Made by a program: the position numbers and the translations under genes
Part shown: positions 11,001 through 19,467 of the stretch, piece by piece
How positions within the stretch are numbered: the first letter of the stretch is position 1
Layout of the letters: each line of letters starts with the position of its first letter
Assembly (NCBI GenBank): GCA_032622095.1
Contig: CP136065.1
Span: 241,035,530-241,099,529 of the forward strand
Length of the DNA stretch: 64,000 nucleotides
From: Siphonodentalium dalli
Taxonomy: Eukaryota; Mollusca; Scaphopoda; Gadilida; Siphonodentaliidae
Reading direction: 5' to 3'
Notes under the pieces: model-generated
Told to the model about the DNA's origin: nothing
Seen by the model: the letters and a program-made list of their open reading frames with translations, nothing else
Databases searched by the model: none

Positions 11001-14000
11001 TAGCACAAAGTAGTGTTATATGAGTGTATTATATACATGTTTACATGCACCGGTTGAAACTTATATTTTTCGTTAGGTGCACCAAAGCAAAATTGCGCAT
11101 CTGGACAAAAAATCATGTGCCAGTGCAGTCTCTTATAAATGCGCATCTCCCATAGGGTACCTCGCATATATAAGAGAATGTACTGGCTTACAAGGTCAAG
11201 GTAAATATTGTTTGGCCATTGTTTTCTATAAATTTGCAAGGCTCCCTATGGGAGACTCGCATATATAAGAGAATGCATTAGCACAGAGTCTTAGCCAAAT
11301 TTCAGGAATCTGCACTCATGGAAGGGTTAACCCTTTACCCAACAAACCGGCCAAAACCGGCCAAATAAAGCTTCAACAGCCTAAAATATCTTCGGTCTGT
11401 CTCAATAGAACCATACAAATATGGATATCATTGGAATCGGCTCCTTGACCACATTGTGATGGTTACAGTTATGCCCTGTGCCAATGCATTCTCTTATATA
11501 TGCGAGTCGACCATAGGTCGCCTCGCATATATAAGAGAATGCATTGGCCTAAATAAAATCTTTTTTTAACACTTTTTACCATTTTTTCTTACATTCTTTA
11601 ACAATTTTATAATTTTTAATTTGTTAAGCCAATGCATTCTTTTATATATGCGAGGCGACCTATGGTCGACTCGCATATATAAGAGAATGCATTGGCACAG
11701 GGCCGTTCTGTTGGGTAAAGGGTTAATATAGGACATTGCATCAATGTCTAGAACTGACCATGACAATTTATGTTAACAAGAATGAAATATGAAAAACACT
11801 ACTTTATATCAACCCAAATGTTCGTAAACCAGGCTATTTTATTAAATGTTTGTAAACCAGGCTATTTTATTAAATGTTTGTAAACCAGGCTATTTTATTA
11901 AATGTTCGTAAACCAGGCTATTTTATTAAATGTTCGTAAACCAGGCTATTTTATTAAATGTTCGTAAACCAGGCTATTTTATTAAATTCTCGTAAACCAG
12001 GCTATTTTATTAAATGTTTGTAAACCAGGCTATTTTATTAAATGATCGTAAACCAGGCTATTTTATTAAATGATCGTAAACCAGGCTATTTTATTAAATG
12101 TTCGTAAACCAGGCTATTTTATTAAAATGTTCGTAAACCAGGCTATTTTATTAAATGATCGTAAACCTGGCTATTTTATTAAATGTTTGTAAACCAGGCT
12201 ATTTTATTAAAATGTTCGTAACCAGGCTATTTTATTAAATGTTTGTAAACCAGGCTATTTTATTAAATGTTTGTAAACCAGGCTATTTTATTAAATGTTT
12301 GTAAACCAGGCTATTTTATTAAATGTTCGTAAACCAGGCTATTTTATTAAATGTTTGTAAACCAGGCTATTTTATTAAATGTTTGTAAACCAGGCTATTT
12401 TATTAAATGATCGTAAACCAGGCTATTTTATTAAATGTTTGTAAACCAGGCTATTTTATTAAATGTTCGTAAACCAGGCTATTTTATTAAATGATCGTAA
12501 ACCAGGCTATTTTATTAAATGTTTGTAAACCAGGCTATTTTATTAAATGTTTGTAAACCAGGCTATTTTATTAAATGTTTGTAAACCAGGCTATTTTATT
12601 AAATGTTCGTAAACCAGGCTATTTTATTAAATGATCGTAAACCAGGCTATTTTATTAAATGTTTGTAAACCAGGCTATTTTATTAAATGTTTGTAAACCA
12701 GGCTATTTTATTAAATGTTTGTAAACCAGGCTATTTTATTAAATGTTTGTAAACCAGGCTATTTTATTAAATGTTTGTAAACCAGGCTATTTTATTAAAT
12801 GATCGTAAACCAGGCTATTTTATTAAAATGTTCGTAAACCAGGCTGTTTTATTGTTGTGACCTATACATACTGTTTCTATCTTGTAACAGTTGTATGACA
12901 ACAGTGATATGCAGGAAGAGAAGGTGCGAATCAGCCGAGCACTAGGAGCTGTTAAAGGAACTCACATGCTGTCCAAAGTTCTCAACTTTGCCATATCTGT
13001 AAGTCTAGTTAAAAATTAGTTTTTATAATCCATGTTCTGAGATCTCCACACATCACATAAGATAGCTTTCAAATTAAGTCAGCTCAGAACATTAATAAAC
13101 CTCCGCGAAAAGCCACGTATCGATCAAAGGATAGTGTGTTTTAGAGCTGAAACGGTTGACCCATTCTTCTAACCGGTTAACCATCGGGGTTAACCGGATT
13201 TCAACCGGTTAACCGCTAAATTTCTAGCGTACTTTTCTCACACTAATTATGTCGACATTATGCCATGCTCCAGGGACAAACCTAGGTGAGAAGTAGTAGC
13301 TGAAATAAAGACCTTATTCACGGCATTTAACGATATTCAAAAACACGCATTCACTGTTCTTTTGCTGGCTCTCGTGATGGGGAATGAGCAAGTGAAATTT
13401 GTGAATGGCAGGAGAGATCGCTTATTTGCCGTGATCAGCATATGTTTGGGCATTTGTAAAACGAGTAAAATAGTATGGGTATTGGTAAAACGAGTAACAA
13501 AACTATATACTAGTATTAAAGACCTGTAATATATCATTATCATCATTGGTATATCCTCCAATGCATTATATATAAAGACAAGAAAGTAATAACTAGAGAA
13601 CAAAAAGGAAGGTCAGTTAGGTCAGACTCGCAGTCCTATTCAGTATTCGAGCTATTCGTCGGTATCATGATAGCGGACACTAGTGTTGGGAGGTTATATA
13701 ATTTACGTTTCGGTTTTAGTATGCAATCACTTAACATATAGCAATTACTGCCAAATTGAGTGTTAATTAGTCCCACAGGCACAACCAGTTACATAGTAGC
13801 ATGGAGCATCAATTTCCTTGATAAAAGGGAAGATTATTGAAGAAGTTTTGAGTTGCTTCAACTACGATGTCTGTTTGGTCACTCAATTGAATTAATCATA
13901 TTAAATCACAACAGGGAGGAAGAATGGGAAGAGTGAAGACATTGTGCAGCTGATCTCAATCTTCAAACTTTGTCGACTTACATAGTTTTTATAAACCCCA

Positions 14001-17000
14001 CTGTAAAACATGAGTTTTATATATAGTATGTCGTGGTGTGGTTCCAATTTGAATCCATGTTGCTTCGTGCAGTATTAACTATTAAGTTACGAAAGCACGC
14101 ATTGCCACACAACGCCACTTTTACGTTGTCACTTCCTTGTGTGCATTCAGACTTGATACACAGTGACTGCACACGTGCTTTTGTCGGAAGAAAACTTCAA
14201 AGGGTCGGAATTGATTGAAGGTCGCCGACACTTCCAGGCAGTTCGAGAATTGCTACTAAGTTTCTGATACTACCGCGTGTACCAATTAATGCTTGCATTG
14301 CACTCTACTATCGTTGACACGGGATTTAGTATTAGTTTTGCATCATTTAACCTAATATTTTGAGGATTATTCACGTTCACATTCAACTGACAACGGGATG
14401 CGGTTACGTCCGGTTCATTTTTTTCTAACCGGTTACGTCGCTAACCGGATGCTAACCGGTTAACCGTCTAACCGTTTCAGCTCTAGTGTGTTTGTGATAG
14501 CGTGAGCGACGAGGTGTCTGCAACAGTTTATTTTATTTATTGGGAATTTGGGATTTAACCCGGGAGGATTTGGAAGGGGCGGAACCCCTCCCCTGAAACC
14601 CACTTTGAGATTTTTGTTGGGTCATGGGAATGGTGTAACATTACACATGACATTGATGAAACAATGGGTGGAAATGATCTATACATTGGTTTTCTTTTTG
14701 TTTTTTGTTTTTTTGGTTCTTCTGGTTTCTGTTGCTGTTGTTGACGACATAGCCATAGCCTTTAGTGTTGTTCATTTTTCTCTAGTTGTTTGTCACTTGC
14801 TTCTATGTTCGCTTGAGATCTGGCTATGTCGTCTTGTGCACTTCTGAGAATTTCCCGAATCTGCGCCACCGAGGGTACGGAGCCGGTGCTGCTGTTGTTG
14901 TTGGTACTGGTGGAGATGGAGTGCACCGCGATGTGGTGGTACTCCGGTGTCCTTGGTGGTAGCGTATCCATCTCCACAAAGTCGGCAGCAGGGACATCCG
15001 GGGTGGCATCAGCGTCCCTGTCTCCGCTGGCCTCGACGACGACAGGGACCTCCGGGGTGACATCGGAGTCCCTGCTACTGCTGGTGATATCCTCCTGTGC
15101 AAGCAACAGTTCTACAATTCTTTGTAATTTGTAGGAAAAAGTTCGATCACAGGATAGTGTGTTTGTGATAGCAGGAGTGACGAGGTGTGCAGAAGGTCGG
15201 GAACTCGCCTGGAAATTTATTAAAGATAACTGGAAGTTATTCAGCGAGAGATATGCAGGAGGCTTTCTCATCACCAGACTAATCCAGGTAATCTTCATTA
15301 ATCACTAATCCAGGTAATCTTCATTAATCACCAGACTAATCCAGGTAATCTTCATTAATCACCAGACTAATCCAGGTAATCTTCATTAATCACCAGATTT
15401 ATCCAGGTAGGGCAAAAAAAGGGTTTTGGTTCTCAGGCCCCACCACATTGAATAAAAAGGGCCACGTTAGGATTTTGCCTGATGTTATGACTAAAAAAAC
15501 GAAGGGGACAGTGCACTAAATCCGACCATTTATGGGACCATCTCCTTTTATACTCAACAGAATATATGCAACAAATGAATTAATTTGAGCCATGGATTAG
15601 TGCAAAAAATACACTTGTGTGCACTATGAACGATGCAAACAACATGGAAATTGAAATGAGTTTATGACTCGAGTCATTTTAGATGAAAGCGTATAGATCT
15701 TAATATTTGTTACCACAGAAAGTGAAGCTGATATGGTATCAAGTTACTACCAATCATACTTCTGGTTTAAATGAAATAAGAATCAGTGCGTCTTGTGACA
15801 TAACTCTCTTGGATTGTACATCATGGATGTAATAACACATTTGAACATTTAAATAGTAAAAAGAGCTCAGTGAATAAATATAATACTTTGATGTGACTCT
15901 TCTGCCTGGCGCGCACTCAATGTCATGGTAACTGTTTAGTTGAATAGACTGATATCAGTTCCTCCCAAACTGGGATGGAACCAAATGCATTAACCTCACC
16001 TCAACAGTGTGAGTGACAGATGGACATTTCAGTCCTGATTAGAGTACGTTTCACATATGATCATATTAATAGTAGACGTGAGTGATATTTTCAGCCTTGG
16101 TTACAGTAGATTTGTGCAAAATTGGTCCATTAGGCCAAAAAAAAAATTGGTTCTCGGGCAATTTTTTTTCAAATCAATGAGGGAGGGAGGGTTTATTTTT
16201 ATTTTGTATTTTTTTCTGCACACAGTAAGCATGGACAAAGATACCTTCCTCTGTCTAGTAATAACCAGAAATGTAGAGGGGACTGCTATGCATATAAACT
16301 CATTTAATCTTACATAAAAATGACATTGTACTACCAGTCTATAACTGGGATTACCTAACATTATACGATTCCCCTGACATTCACTATTGTTATTGTTTTC
16401 TAAAAACTGATACCTCCCCATTCTAATATGTGAACCTGTATTTAATCCTGTGCCTTTCAATTGTATGGAGTTACAATTACTGTAAGTTAGATCACAATGA
16501 CTAATTGTAAGAAGAGCATGAGGATCAGCTTTAGAATCATTTTCTTAATTGTGGTCATCTACTTCATGTTGTAAGCCTGCAAGTCACTTTTTAACACATT
16601 ACATGTTAGAGCTCAATGCACACTAATATTCAACACATATCTACTATGGACATGTTTATGAAATCCCCCAAAAAAAAAAATTCAATTTTTTTTGTTTTTG
16701 TAAGTTTTTTTTGGTCAGAACATCAGTCATTGCAATAAAAAGGCCTAATGCGGCCCTTTATATTCAATGCGGCGGGGCCTGAGAACCAAAACCTTTTTTT
16801 TTTTGGCCTTAGGTTTCATGTACGATCATATTAATAGTAGATTTGAGTGACAGATTGACATTTTCAGCCTTGATAATAGAAGATACTCACCATCTTGTTA
16901 TCTATTCTCCAGACAACAACAGAAAACTTCTGCACTGAAGAAAAGGCACAAGAAGTTCAAGTGAGTGTATTCTGATTATAGTGTGCCTGTCATTTGCAGA

Positions 17001-18233
17001 TTGAGGTCCCCAGAGTGTGAATTTAGTGATGCTATCCCGCATAGCCTGCAGAGAATATTTTTTTATTTTTTGCAATGAAATATTTCATATCTGACGTGCA
17101 GACCCAAATAAGCAATATGTAGGGTGAAATTTTCGATGTAATTAATTCGACCACTAGAGTAATGATTTTGTTTTTACTAATGCTCCCTGTATCAAAGTAG
17201 TTGGGGTGTGACATACGATTGACCGTCTGTTGATACAATTTTATCCAACATATTGGAAAGTTGTTGGGGTGAGCTTGTGAGGCGCAAATAAAAGTGAAAG
17301 CCAACATGTTGGAGCTCTCCTGTCGAGTTAACGGTATATGGAGCAATTGAATAAGATTTGTTCTACTTCTTCTGTGTCACTGTTTTTATTCTATATGGTA
17401 TCAGTATATAAAATGTTAAACATCACAAAAAGATAATATGGTTAATATATAGGAAAATCATGAGACAATGAAAATAAAATGAAAAAGTAAACCACCCCCC
17501 CCACCCTCACAGCCCCTATTTTGTTCAGGCAATTACCAGAAACACAGATATTATTTGTTTTGGCCAAGAAAAGAATTCAAAAAAGTTTCTGTGCCTGGCC
17601 TCTGCTTGTAGTAAAAATCCCTAAAAATGAAGAATATATTGCTCTAATATATATTATTACAACGGAATGGAAGAATTTATGTTATAATCTTAAAGTCATA
17701 TTATGGACTTGTTCGGGTGTGTAAAACTGATAAGTTAGTACTCAGGCACTATATCAACTGGAGGAAAGTAGCATTCTACTAACATCGGTGGAAATCTCAA
17801 AGAAATCGACAATACCAGTCCATAGAAAACATCATCCGAACTACGCGCAATTGTAAATATTTACATCTCGATTTTGGGTCACAACTATCGGTGATAAACC
17901 AACACAAATGATTTCGCCATCAAGAGTCATTTTATGTAATTAATATAATAAGAATGAAGGTGAGCGTTGTCAATTTGTATAAATATTTGTAAACTAACTA
18001 CTTTGAGCATGATTATTCTCCATTTCTATTTGATCACCCTTCCGGAGTGTTTCACATCACTTTAAGGGTTATTTATCTCTTTTTTTTAACTTTTTCAGAA
18101 CTTTTTTAAAGACAATGAAGCTGTTGGTTCTGCGCGGGTAATTCAACAATCAATCGAGAACATCCGACTCAATGTGAAATGGCACGAGAGAGAAGCAAAG
18201 AATGTCGGCACATTTTTACAACACAGAGGATAA
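4830..18233 (+). CDS. NPEPPS: Puromycin-sensitive aminopeptidase, 3' seven exons (partial gene)
   Basis: Spliced from 4830-5049, 6123-6265, 9418-9474, 12891-12998, 15135-15287, 16913-16960 and 18099-18233, all with GT/AG borders and consistent phase, giving 287 residues and a TAA stop. The protein matches the C-terminal ERAP1_C-like helical domain of M1 aminopeptidases, closest to PSA: 'NYTVWKDLSGSLG', 'KKTGWEPKEGEGHL', 'SDMQEEKVRISRALGA', 'AWKFIKDNW', 'YAGGFLITRLI'. In PSA this solenoid caps the active site; the catalytic GAMEN and HExxH motifs belong to exons left of the window and are not seen. PSA is a mainly cytosolic zinc aminopeptidase that trims N-terminal residues from peptides. Its 3' neighbour is a TCF20-like gene on the opposite strand. 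Introns are full of MITEs. Family assignment is confident; exon borders come from reading, not from transcripts. Confidence 0.93.
5058..5568. mobile_element. hAT-type MITE inserted at the exon A splice donor
   Basis: The ends TAGAGCCC and GGGCCCTA are inverted and flanked by 8-bp direct repeats: GTGAGAAA (5050-5057) and GTGAGACT (5569-5576), matching at six of eight positions. 8-bp duplications are typical of hAT elements. The inner arms share 'gaatcaaat' repeats. There is no coding frame. The left target duplication is the 5' splice site used by exon A; the right copy is a second, donor-like GTGAGA. Confidence 0.75.
5577..6122 (+). other. Remainder of intron A-B, with a 115-bp block repeated elsewhere
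   Basis: The region is AT-rich, with a 104-codon frame at 5665-5979 that matches nothing I know. At 5998-6113, next to the exon B acceptor, a block ('ctgaaaagttacccataatt') occurs nearly identically and inverted at about 27832-27950. It could be a dispersed repeat or a copied piece of this intron. Confidence 0.5.
6123..6265 (+). CDS. NPEPPS: NPEPPS exon B
   Basis: The acceptor is 'gtcattacag' (ends 6122) and the donor GTAAGT is at 6266. The first two bases complete the glycine codon split from exon A. It encodes HLQAMLRELIISRLGAY through 'EANKRFEEHIS' to 'IPADLRGA', aligning with the PSA segment 'HLDALLRGL...LSADLR'. It ends in phase 0. Confidence 0.93.
6373..7296 (+). repeat. Dispersed repeat with 'ccccatttcgatgaaaatgg'-type head
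   Basis: The head is a short hairpin (6380-6410: ccccactttcga/tgaaaatgggggg), followed by 'ctgtccgtc' repeats and two related ~130-bp units ('tttcgacttagaaaatt', 'gtttccagatgataactaaa'). The tail is 'cactcgagtgcacacctctt'. Units share the 'tttttcgacttagaaa' style with blocks at 22700-23060, 40860-41600 and 56460-57150. Non-coding; probably a SINE-like or other non-autonomous element. Confidence 0.6.
7297..7650 (+). other. Intron, nothing recognised
   Basis: AT-rich intron sequence without an exon, repeat border or open frame that I can support. Confidence 0.5.
7651..8479. mobile_element. Foldback MITE with repeated 'gggaccgtctcct' units, hosting a nested MITE
   Basis: The ends are inverted: 'cccttaaagggggactgg' at 7651 and 'cagtccccctttaaggg' ending near 8479. 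Left subterminal direct repeats ('tttatgggaccgtctccttt', about four copies) and a long inverted interior (7800-7905 against 7935-8060, core 'atggatgagtgcaaaataca') give a large hairpin. A TTAA-flanked double-hairpin MITE is inserted at 8091-8425. A diverged solo relative lies at 15499-15690. Confidence 0.75.
8091..8425 (+). mobile_element. Family A double-hairpin MITE (copy 1), TTAA-flanked
   Basis: The element runs from TTAA/CACTTTACCCAACA to TGTTGGGTAAAGGG/TTAA. TTAA targets and CCC-type ends are typical of piggyBac elements. Inside are two ~66-bp near-perfect hairpins whose arms start AATGCATTCTCTTATATATG and whose loops are reverse complements of each other (cgaccataggtcg / cgacctatggtcg). 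No coding sequence; it would depend on a transposase elsewhere. It is nested in the foldback at 7651-8479. Confidence 0.85.
8480..9383 (+). other. Intron B-C, nothing recognised
   Basis: AT-rich intron with homopolymer A runs near 8705. No exon-like frame, RNA gene or clear repeat border seen. Confidence 0.5.
9350..9429 (+). repeat. 34-bp tandem duplication of the exon C splice acceptor
   Basis: The string 'tattatgtctgtttaattg' followed by 'taggtgtacgctaca' occurs twice with a 34-bp offset, duplicating polypyrimidine tract, AG and exon start. Seen directly. Confidence 0.9.
9418..9474 (+). CDS. NPEPPS: NPEPPS exon C
   Basis: A 19-codon exon, VYATVLRNGDEDTYNKMLK, phase 0 at both ends, aligned to PSA 'VYLTVLKHGDGTTLDIMLK'. 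Its acceptor 'tttaattgtag' and first 12 bases are part of a 34-bp tandem duplication, so an identical acceptor ends at 9383. Use of the upstream site adds 34 nt and shifts the frame, so 9417 is taken as the working acceptor. Confidence 0.9.
9673..10268. mobile_element. hAT-type MITE with 8-bp target duplication CCGTCATG
   Basis: Terminal repeats CAGGGTTCGCGCTG (left) and CAGCGCGGACCCTG (right) are flanked by identical CCGTCATG at 9665-9672 and 10269-10276. Subterminal 'atttggcaaaaaatattttc' repeats are present at both ends. This is a textbook hAT signature (8-bp duplication, CAGGG-type end). No transposase frame. It lies in intron C-D. Confidence 0.88.
10617..10986. mobile_element. TA-flanked MITE with CCGCGG boxes
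   Basis: Inverted ends 'taccctgctggtcaaaacaa' and 'ttgttttgtccagcagggta', about 28 bp, begin and end with TA, as expected for Tc1/mariner-like insertion. Inside, a 'caccgcgg' box and its complement occur several times (10650-10960), giving a GC-richer body than the surrounding intron. Non-coding; the short frames seen are by-products of the repeats. Confidence 0.75.
11110..11330 (+). mobile_element. Family B double-hairpin MITE (partial)
   Basis: Two hairpins with cores 'ctcccatagggtacctcgc' and 'ggctccctatgggagactcg', arms of the 'cttatatatgcgag' type, joined by 'ttacaaggtcaaggtaaata'. The right end 'tcatggaagggttaa' closes on a TTAA (11327-11330) that is also the left TTAA of the next element. 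The left terminal repeat is missing. Confidence 0.75.
11327..11726 (+). mobile_element. Family A double-hairpin MITE (copy 2)
   Basis: Full-length 400-bp copy: TTAACCCTTTACCCAACA at the left, TGTTGGGTAAAGGGTTAA at the right, an exact 18-bp inverted repeat including the TTAA. The left body holds 'aatatcttcggtctgtctca'. Two hairpins lie at about 11482-11548 and 11629-11697, separated by a T-rich 'ttcttacattctttaacaat' linker. No coding capacity. Confidence 0.88.
11813..12853 (+). repeat. 28-bp minisatellite, ~36 copies, in intron C-D
   Basis: The unit 'aaaccaggctattttattaa' plus 'atg(t/a)(t/c)cgt' repeats head to tail with few changes (ttcg, tttg and atcg variants). The array stops about 37 bases before the exon D acceptor. 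Each unit has a cryptic-acceptor-like 'aaaccag'. No spacers are present, so it is not a CRISPR array. Confidence 0.95.
12891..12998 (+). CDS. NPEPPS: NPEPPS exon D
   Basis: Acceptor 'tcttgtaacag', donor GTAAGT at 12999; 36 codons, phase 0. It encodes LYDNSDMQEEKVRISRALGA then 'VKGTHMLSKVLNFAIS', matching PSA 'ADMQEEKNRIERVLGA...VLTFALS'. Confidence 0.93.
13100..14525 (+). pseudogene. Relic duplicate of NPEPPS exon E start, split by a hAT element
   Basis: 13111-13141 ('tcgatcaaaggatagtgtgt') and 14486-14516 ('gtgtgtttgtgatagcgtga', 'gcgacgaggtgt') together resemble the first ~50 bases of functional exon E (15135-15190: 'tcgatcacaggatagtgtgt', 'gatagcaggagtgacgaggtgt'). The two pieces are separated by a hAT element whose 8-bp duplication GTGTGTTT lies within the exon copy. 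The copy lacks the second half of the exon and has lost frame and acceptor, so it is read as a dead tandem exon duplicate. Confidence 0.7.
13142..14485. mobile_element. 1.34-kb non-autonomous hAT element with 8-bp duplication
   Basis: The ends TAGAGCTGAAACGGTT and AACCGTTTCAGCTCTA are perfect 16-bp inverted repeats apart from a short internal spacer on the right. They are flanked by GTGTGTTT at 13134-13141 and 14486-14493. Subterminal 'ctaaccggttaacc' repeats are rich near both ends. The interior has only short frames, with no hAT dimerisation motif. Confidence 0.88.
14526..15130 (-). CDS. Hypothetical antisense ORF of ~120 codons, coiled-coil C-terminus
   Basis: An open frame on the minus strand runs into this segment from antisense exon E (nominal ATG at 15296) and stops at 14762. 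The part outside exon E (about 15122 down to 14762) is GC-rich compared with the introns and looks coding-like: LQRIVELLLAQEDI, an acidic Pro/Val-rich stretch with two 'DA/SDxTPxVP' repeats, then 'REILRSAQDDIARSQANIEA', a heptad-like helix. No family recognised. It may be the end of a captured or transposon-encoded protein. Start and true 5' limit are unknown. Confidence 0.3.
15135..15287 (+). CDS. NPEPPS: NPEPPS exon E
   Basis: Acceptor 'gtaatttgtag' (ends 15134), donor GTAATC at 15288; 51 codons, phase 0. It encodes EKVRSQDSVFVIAGV, 'GRELAWKFIKDNW', 'ERYAGGFLITRLIQ', the hallmark of the PSA C-terminal repeats. The last bases plus the donor are tandemly repeated immediately downstream. Confidence 0.93.
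15274..15410 (+). repeat. Minisatellite of the exon E end and splice donor
   Basis: The sequence 'gactaatccaggtaatcttc' with 'attaatcacca' is repeated so that CAG/GT occurs with exon ends at 15287, 15313, 15344, 15375 and 15406 (spacing 26, then 31). Only the first is productive: read-through gives an in-frame TAA after six codons of the first intron unit. Confidence 0.9.
15411..16808. mobile_element. 1.4-kb DNA-transposon-like element in intron E-F
   Basis: Inverted ends of about 55 bp: 'ttttggttctcaggcccc', '...aaaaagggcc' on the left and 'ggggcctgagaaccaaaa' before the terminal T-run and ggcc on the right. It contains a diverged 'gggaccatctccttttatac' unit related to the foldback at 7651. 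The interior duplicates the right flank ('gatcatattaatagtag' at 16061 and 16825). No transposase frame seen. Confidence 0.6.
16913..16960 (+). CDS. NPEPPS: NPEPPS exon F
   Basis: A 16-codon microexon, TTTENFCTEEKAQEVQ, with acceptor 'tattctccag' and donor GTGAGT. It fits the PSA linker between 'FLISRLI' and 'FF', and keeps phase 0. Confidence 0.88.
16961..18098 (+). other. Intron F-G, nothing recognised
   Basis: AT-rich intron. At 17000-17040 a degenerate piece of family D ('ttgcagattgaggtccccag') is visible. No other supported feature. Confidence 0.5.
18099..18233 (+). CDS. NPEPPS: NPEPPS terminal exon G with stop
   Basis: The acceptor 'ttaactttttcag' is followed by NFFKDNEAVGSARVIQQSIE, 'NIRLNVKWHEREAKNVGTFL', QHRG and TAA at 18231-18233. 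The ending length and pattern agree with PSA ('IQQCCENILLNAAWLKRDAE'). A poly(A) signal was not pinned down. Confidence 0.92.
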   Translation, partial: NFFKDNEAVGSARVIQQSIENIRLNVKWHEREAKNVGTFLQHRG

Positions 18234-18350
18234 TAACATGCTTAGCTTCACAAATCATTTCCACATTCCATCTTCTTAATCAAATGGAAAACTTATTCCA
18301 CTCTAATCATCAATCAATTATAGTGCTATTTTAATGTTCACTTGGGTTTT

Positions 18351-19467
18351 TTTACCCTGTGCCAATGCATTCTCTTATATATGCGAGTCGACCATAGTTC
18401 GCCTCGCATATATAAGAGAATGCATTGGCCTAACAATTTTTTATCAATTTTTTTAAATAAATGTTTCTTACAATTTTTAGGACATAAAATAAAAAACATC
18501 CATTACCCTGCAGGGAGCCCCACACATATATAGAAGCATATAGAAGAGTGTCGTCTGCTACAAATAATGTGTCTGTCATTAAATTAGATTGAATTTCCGC
18601 AGTTGAAGTTGGTGATGTTCACCCATTAGTCACCTCGATTATGCATTTTATCTTCTGCCAATTAGTATTTAGAAACTGAATAGAAGGGAAAAGGTAACTA
18701 AAAACAATATTAATTTGAGACTATAGATACTTCCCAGAAGATGAGGCCTAAGCAGAATGAGGTCCCCAGAGGGTGAAATTGGTGATGCTGGCCCACTGTG
18801 CTGGATAGCAACACTAAATTCACCCTCTAGGAATCTCTTTCTGGAAATGACAGACACCCTATTTCAAGGCTTGTGCATATATGGATAATTTTAAGGAATA
18901 CTTTCCTACTGTTTTTCAAGCAATCTATCTTCCAATGTATTTTAACCTTTACATCATTAATCAGTCTCTTTGAAAAGCCGACGAATATCCTAACGTATAT
19001 GTGACCCGCCATATCAAATCCAGTCGTAAGTCGATATCCTAACGTATATGTGATCCGCCATATCAAATCCAGTCGTAAGTCGGGATTTTTTTTTACCCTG
19101 TGCCAATGCATTCTCTTATATATGCGAGTCGACCATAGGTCGCCTCGCATATATAAGAGAATGCATTGGCCTAACAATTTTTTACAATTTTAATAATTTT
19201 TTCTTGTATTCTTTAACAATTTTATAATTTCACCCATATAGAGCCCCAGACAAACATGAGCAGACGACACTCTTCTATATGCTTCTATATATGTGTGGGG
19301 CTCCCTGCAGGGTAATGGATGTTTTTTATTTTATGTCCTAAAAATTGTAAGAAACATTTATTTTAAAAAAATGATAAAAAATTGTTAGGCCAATGCATTC
19401 TCTTATATATGCGAGGCGACCTGTGGTCGACTCACATATATAAGAGAATGCATTGGCACAGGGTATG
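18351..19467. mobile_element. Composite inverted element with three hairpins
   Basis: The arms 18351-18558 and 19257-19467 are inverted copies: each has a family-A-type hairpin, then a T-rich linker, then 'acatccattaccctgcaggg' and 'tatatagaagcatatagaag'. Between them lie a family D fragment (18748-18872), a fragment of the inverted element of 29124-29850 (18873-19080, with a 48-bp direct repeat around 'cctaacgtatatgtgaccc') and a third hairpin at 19098-19172. No TTAA terminal repeats found. Confidence 0.7.

Noticed and set aside
11813..12853. Regular 28-bp repeats that could be mistaken for a CRISPR array
   Set aside because: Units are head to tail without unique spacers and the DNA is from an intron-bearing animal genome; it is a minisatellite.
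14548..14847. 99-codon plus-strand ORF with a hydrophobic stretch (LVFFLFFVFLVLLVSVAVV)
   Set aside because: It is antisense to the more coding-like minus frame and arises from a T-rich tract; no family support.
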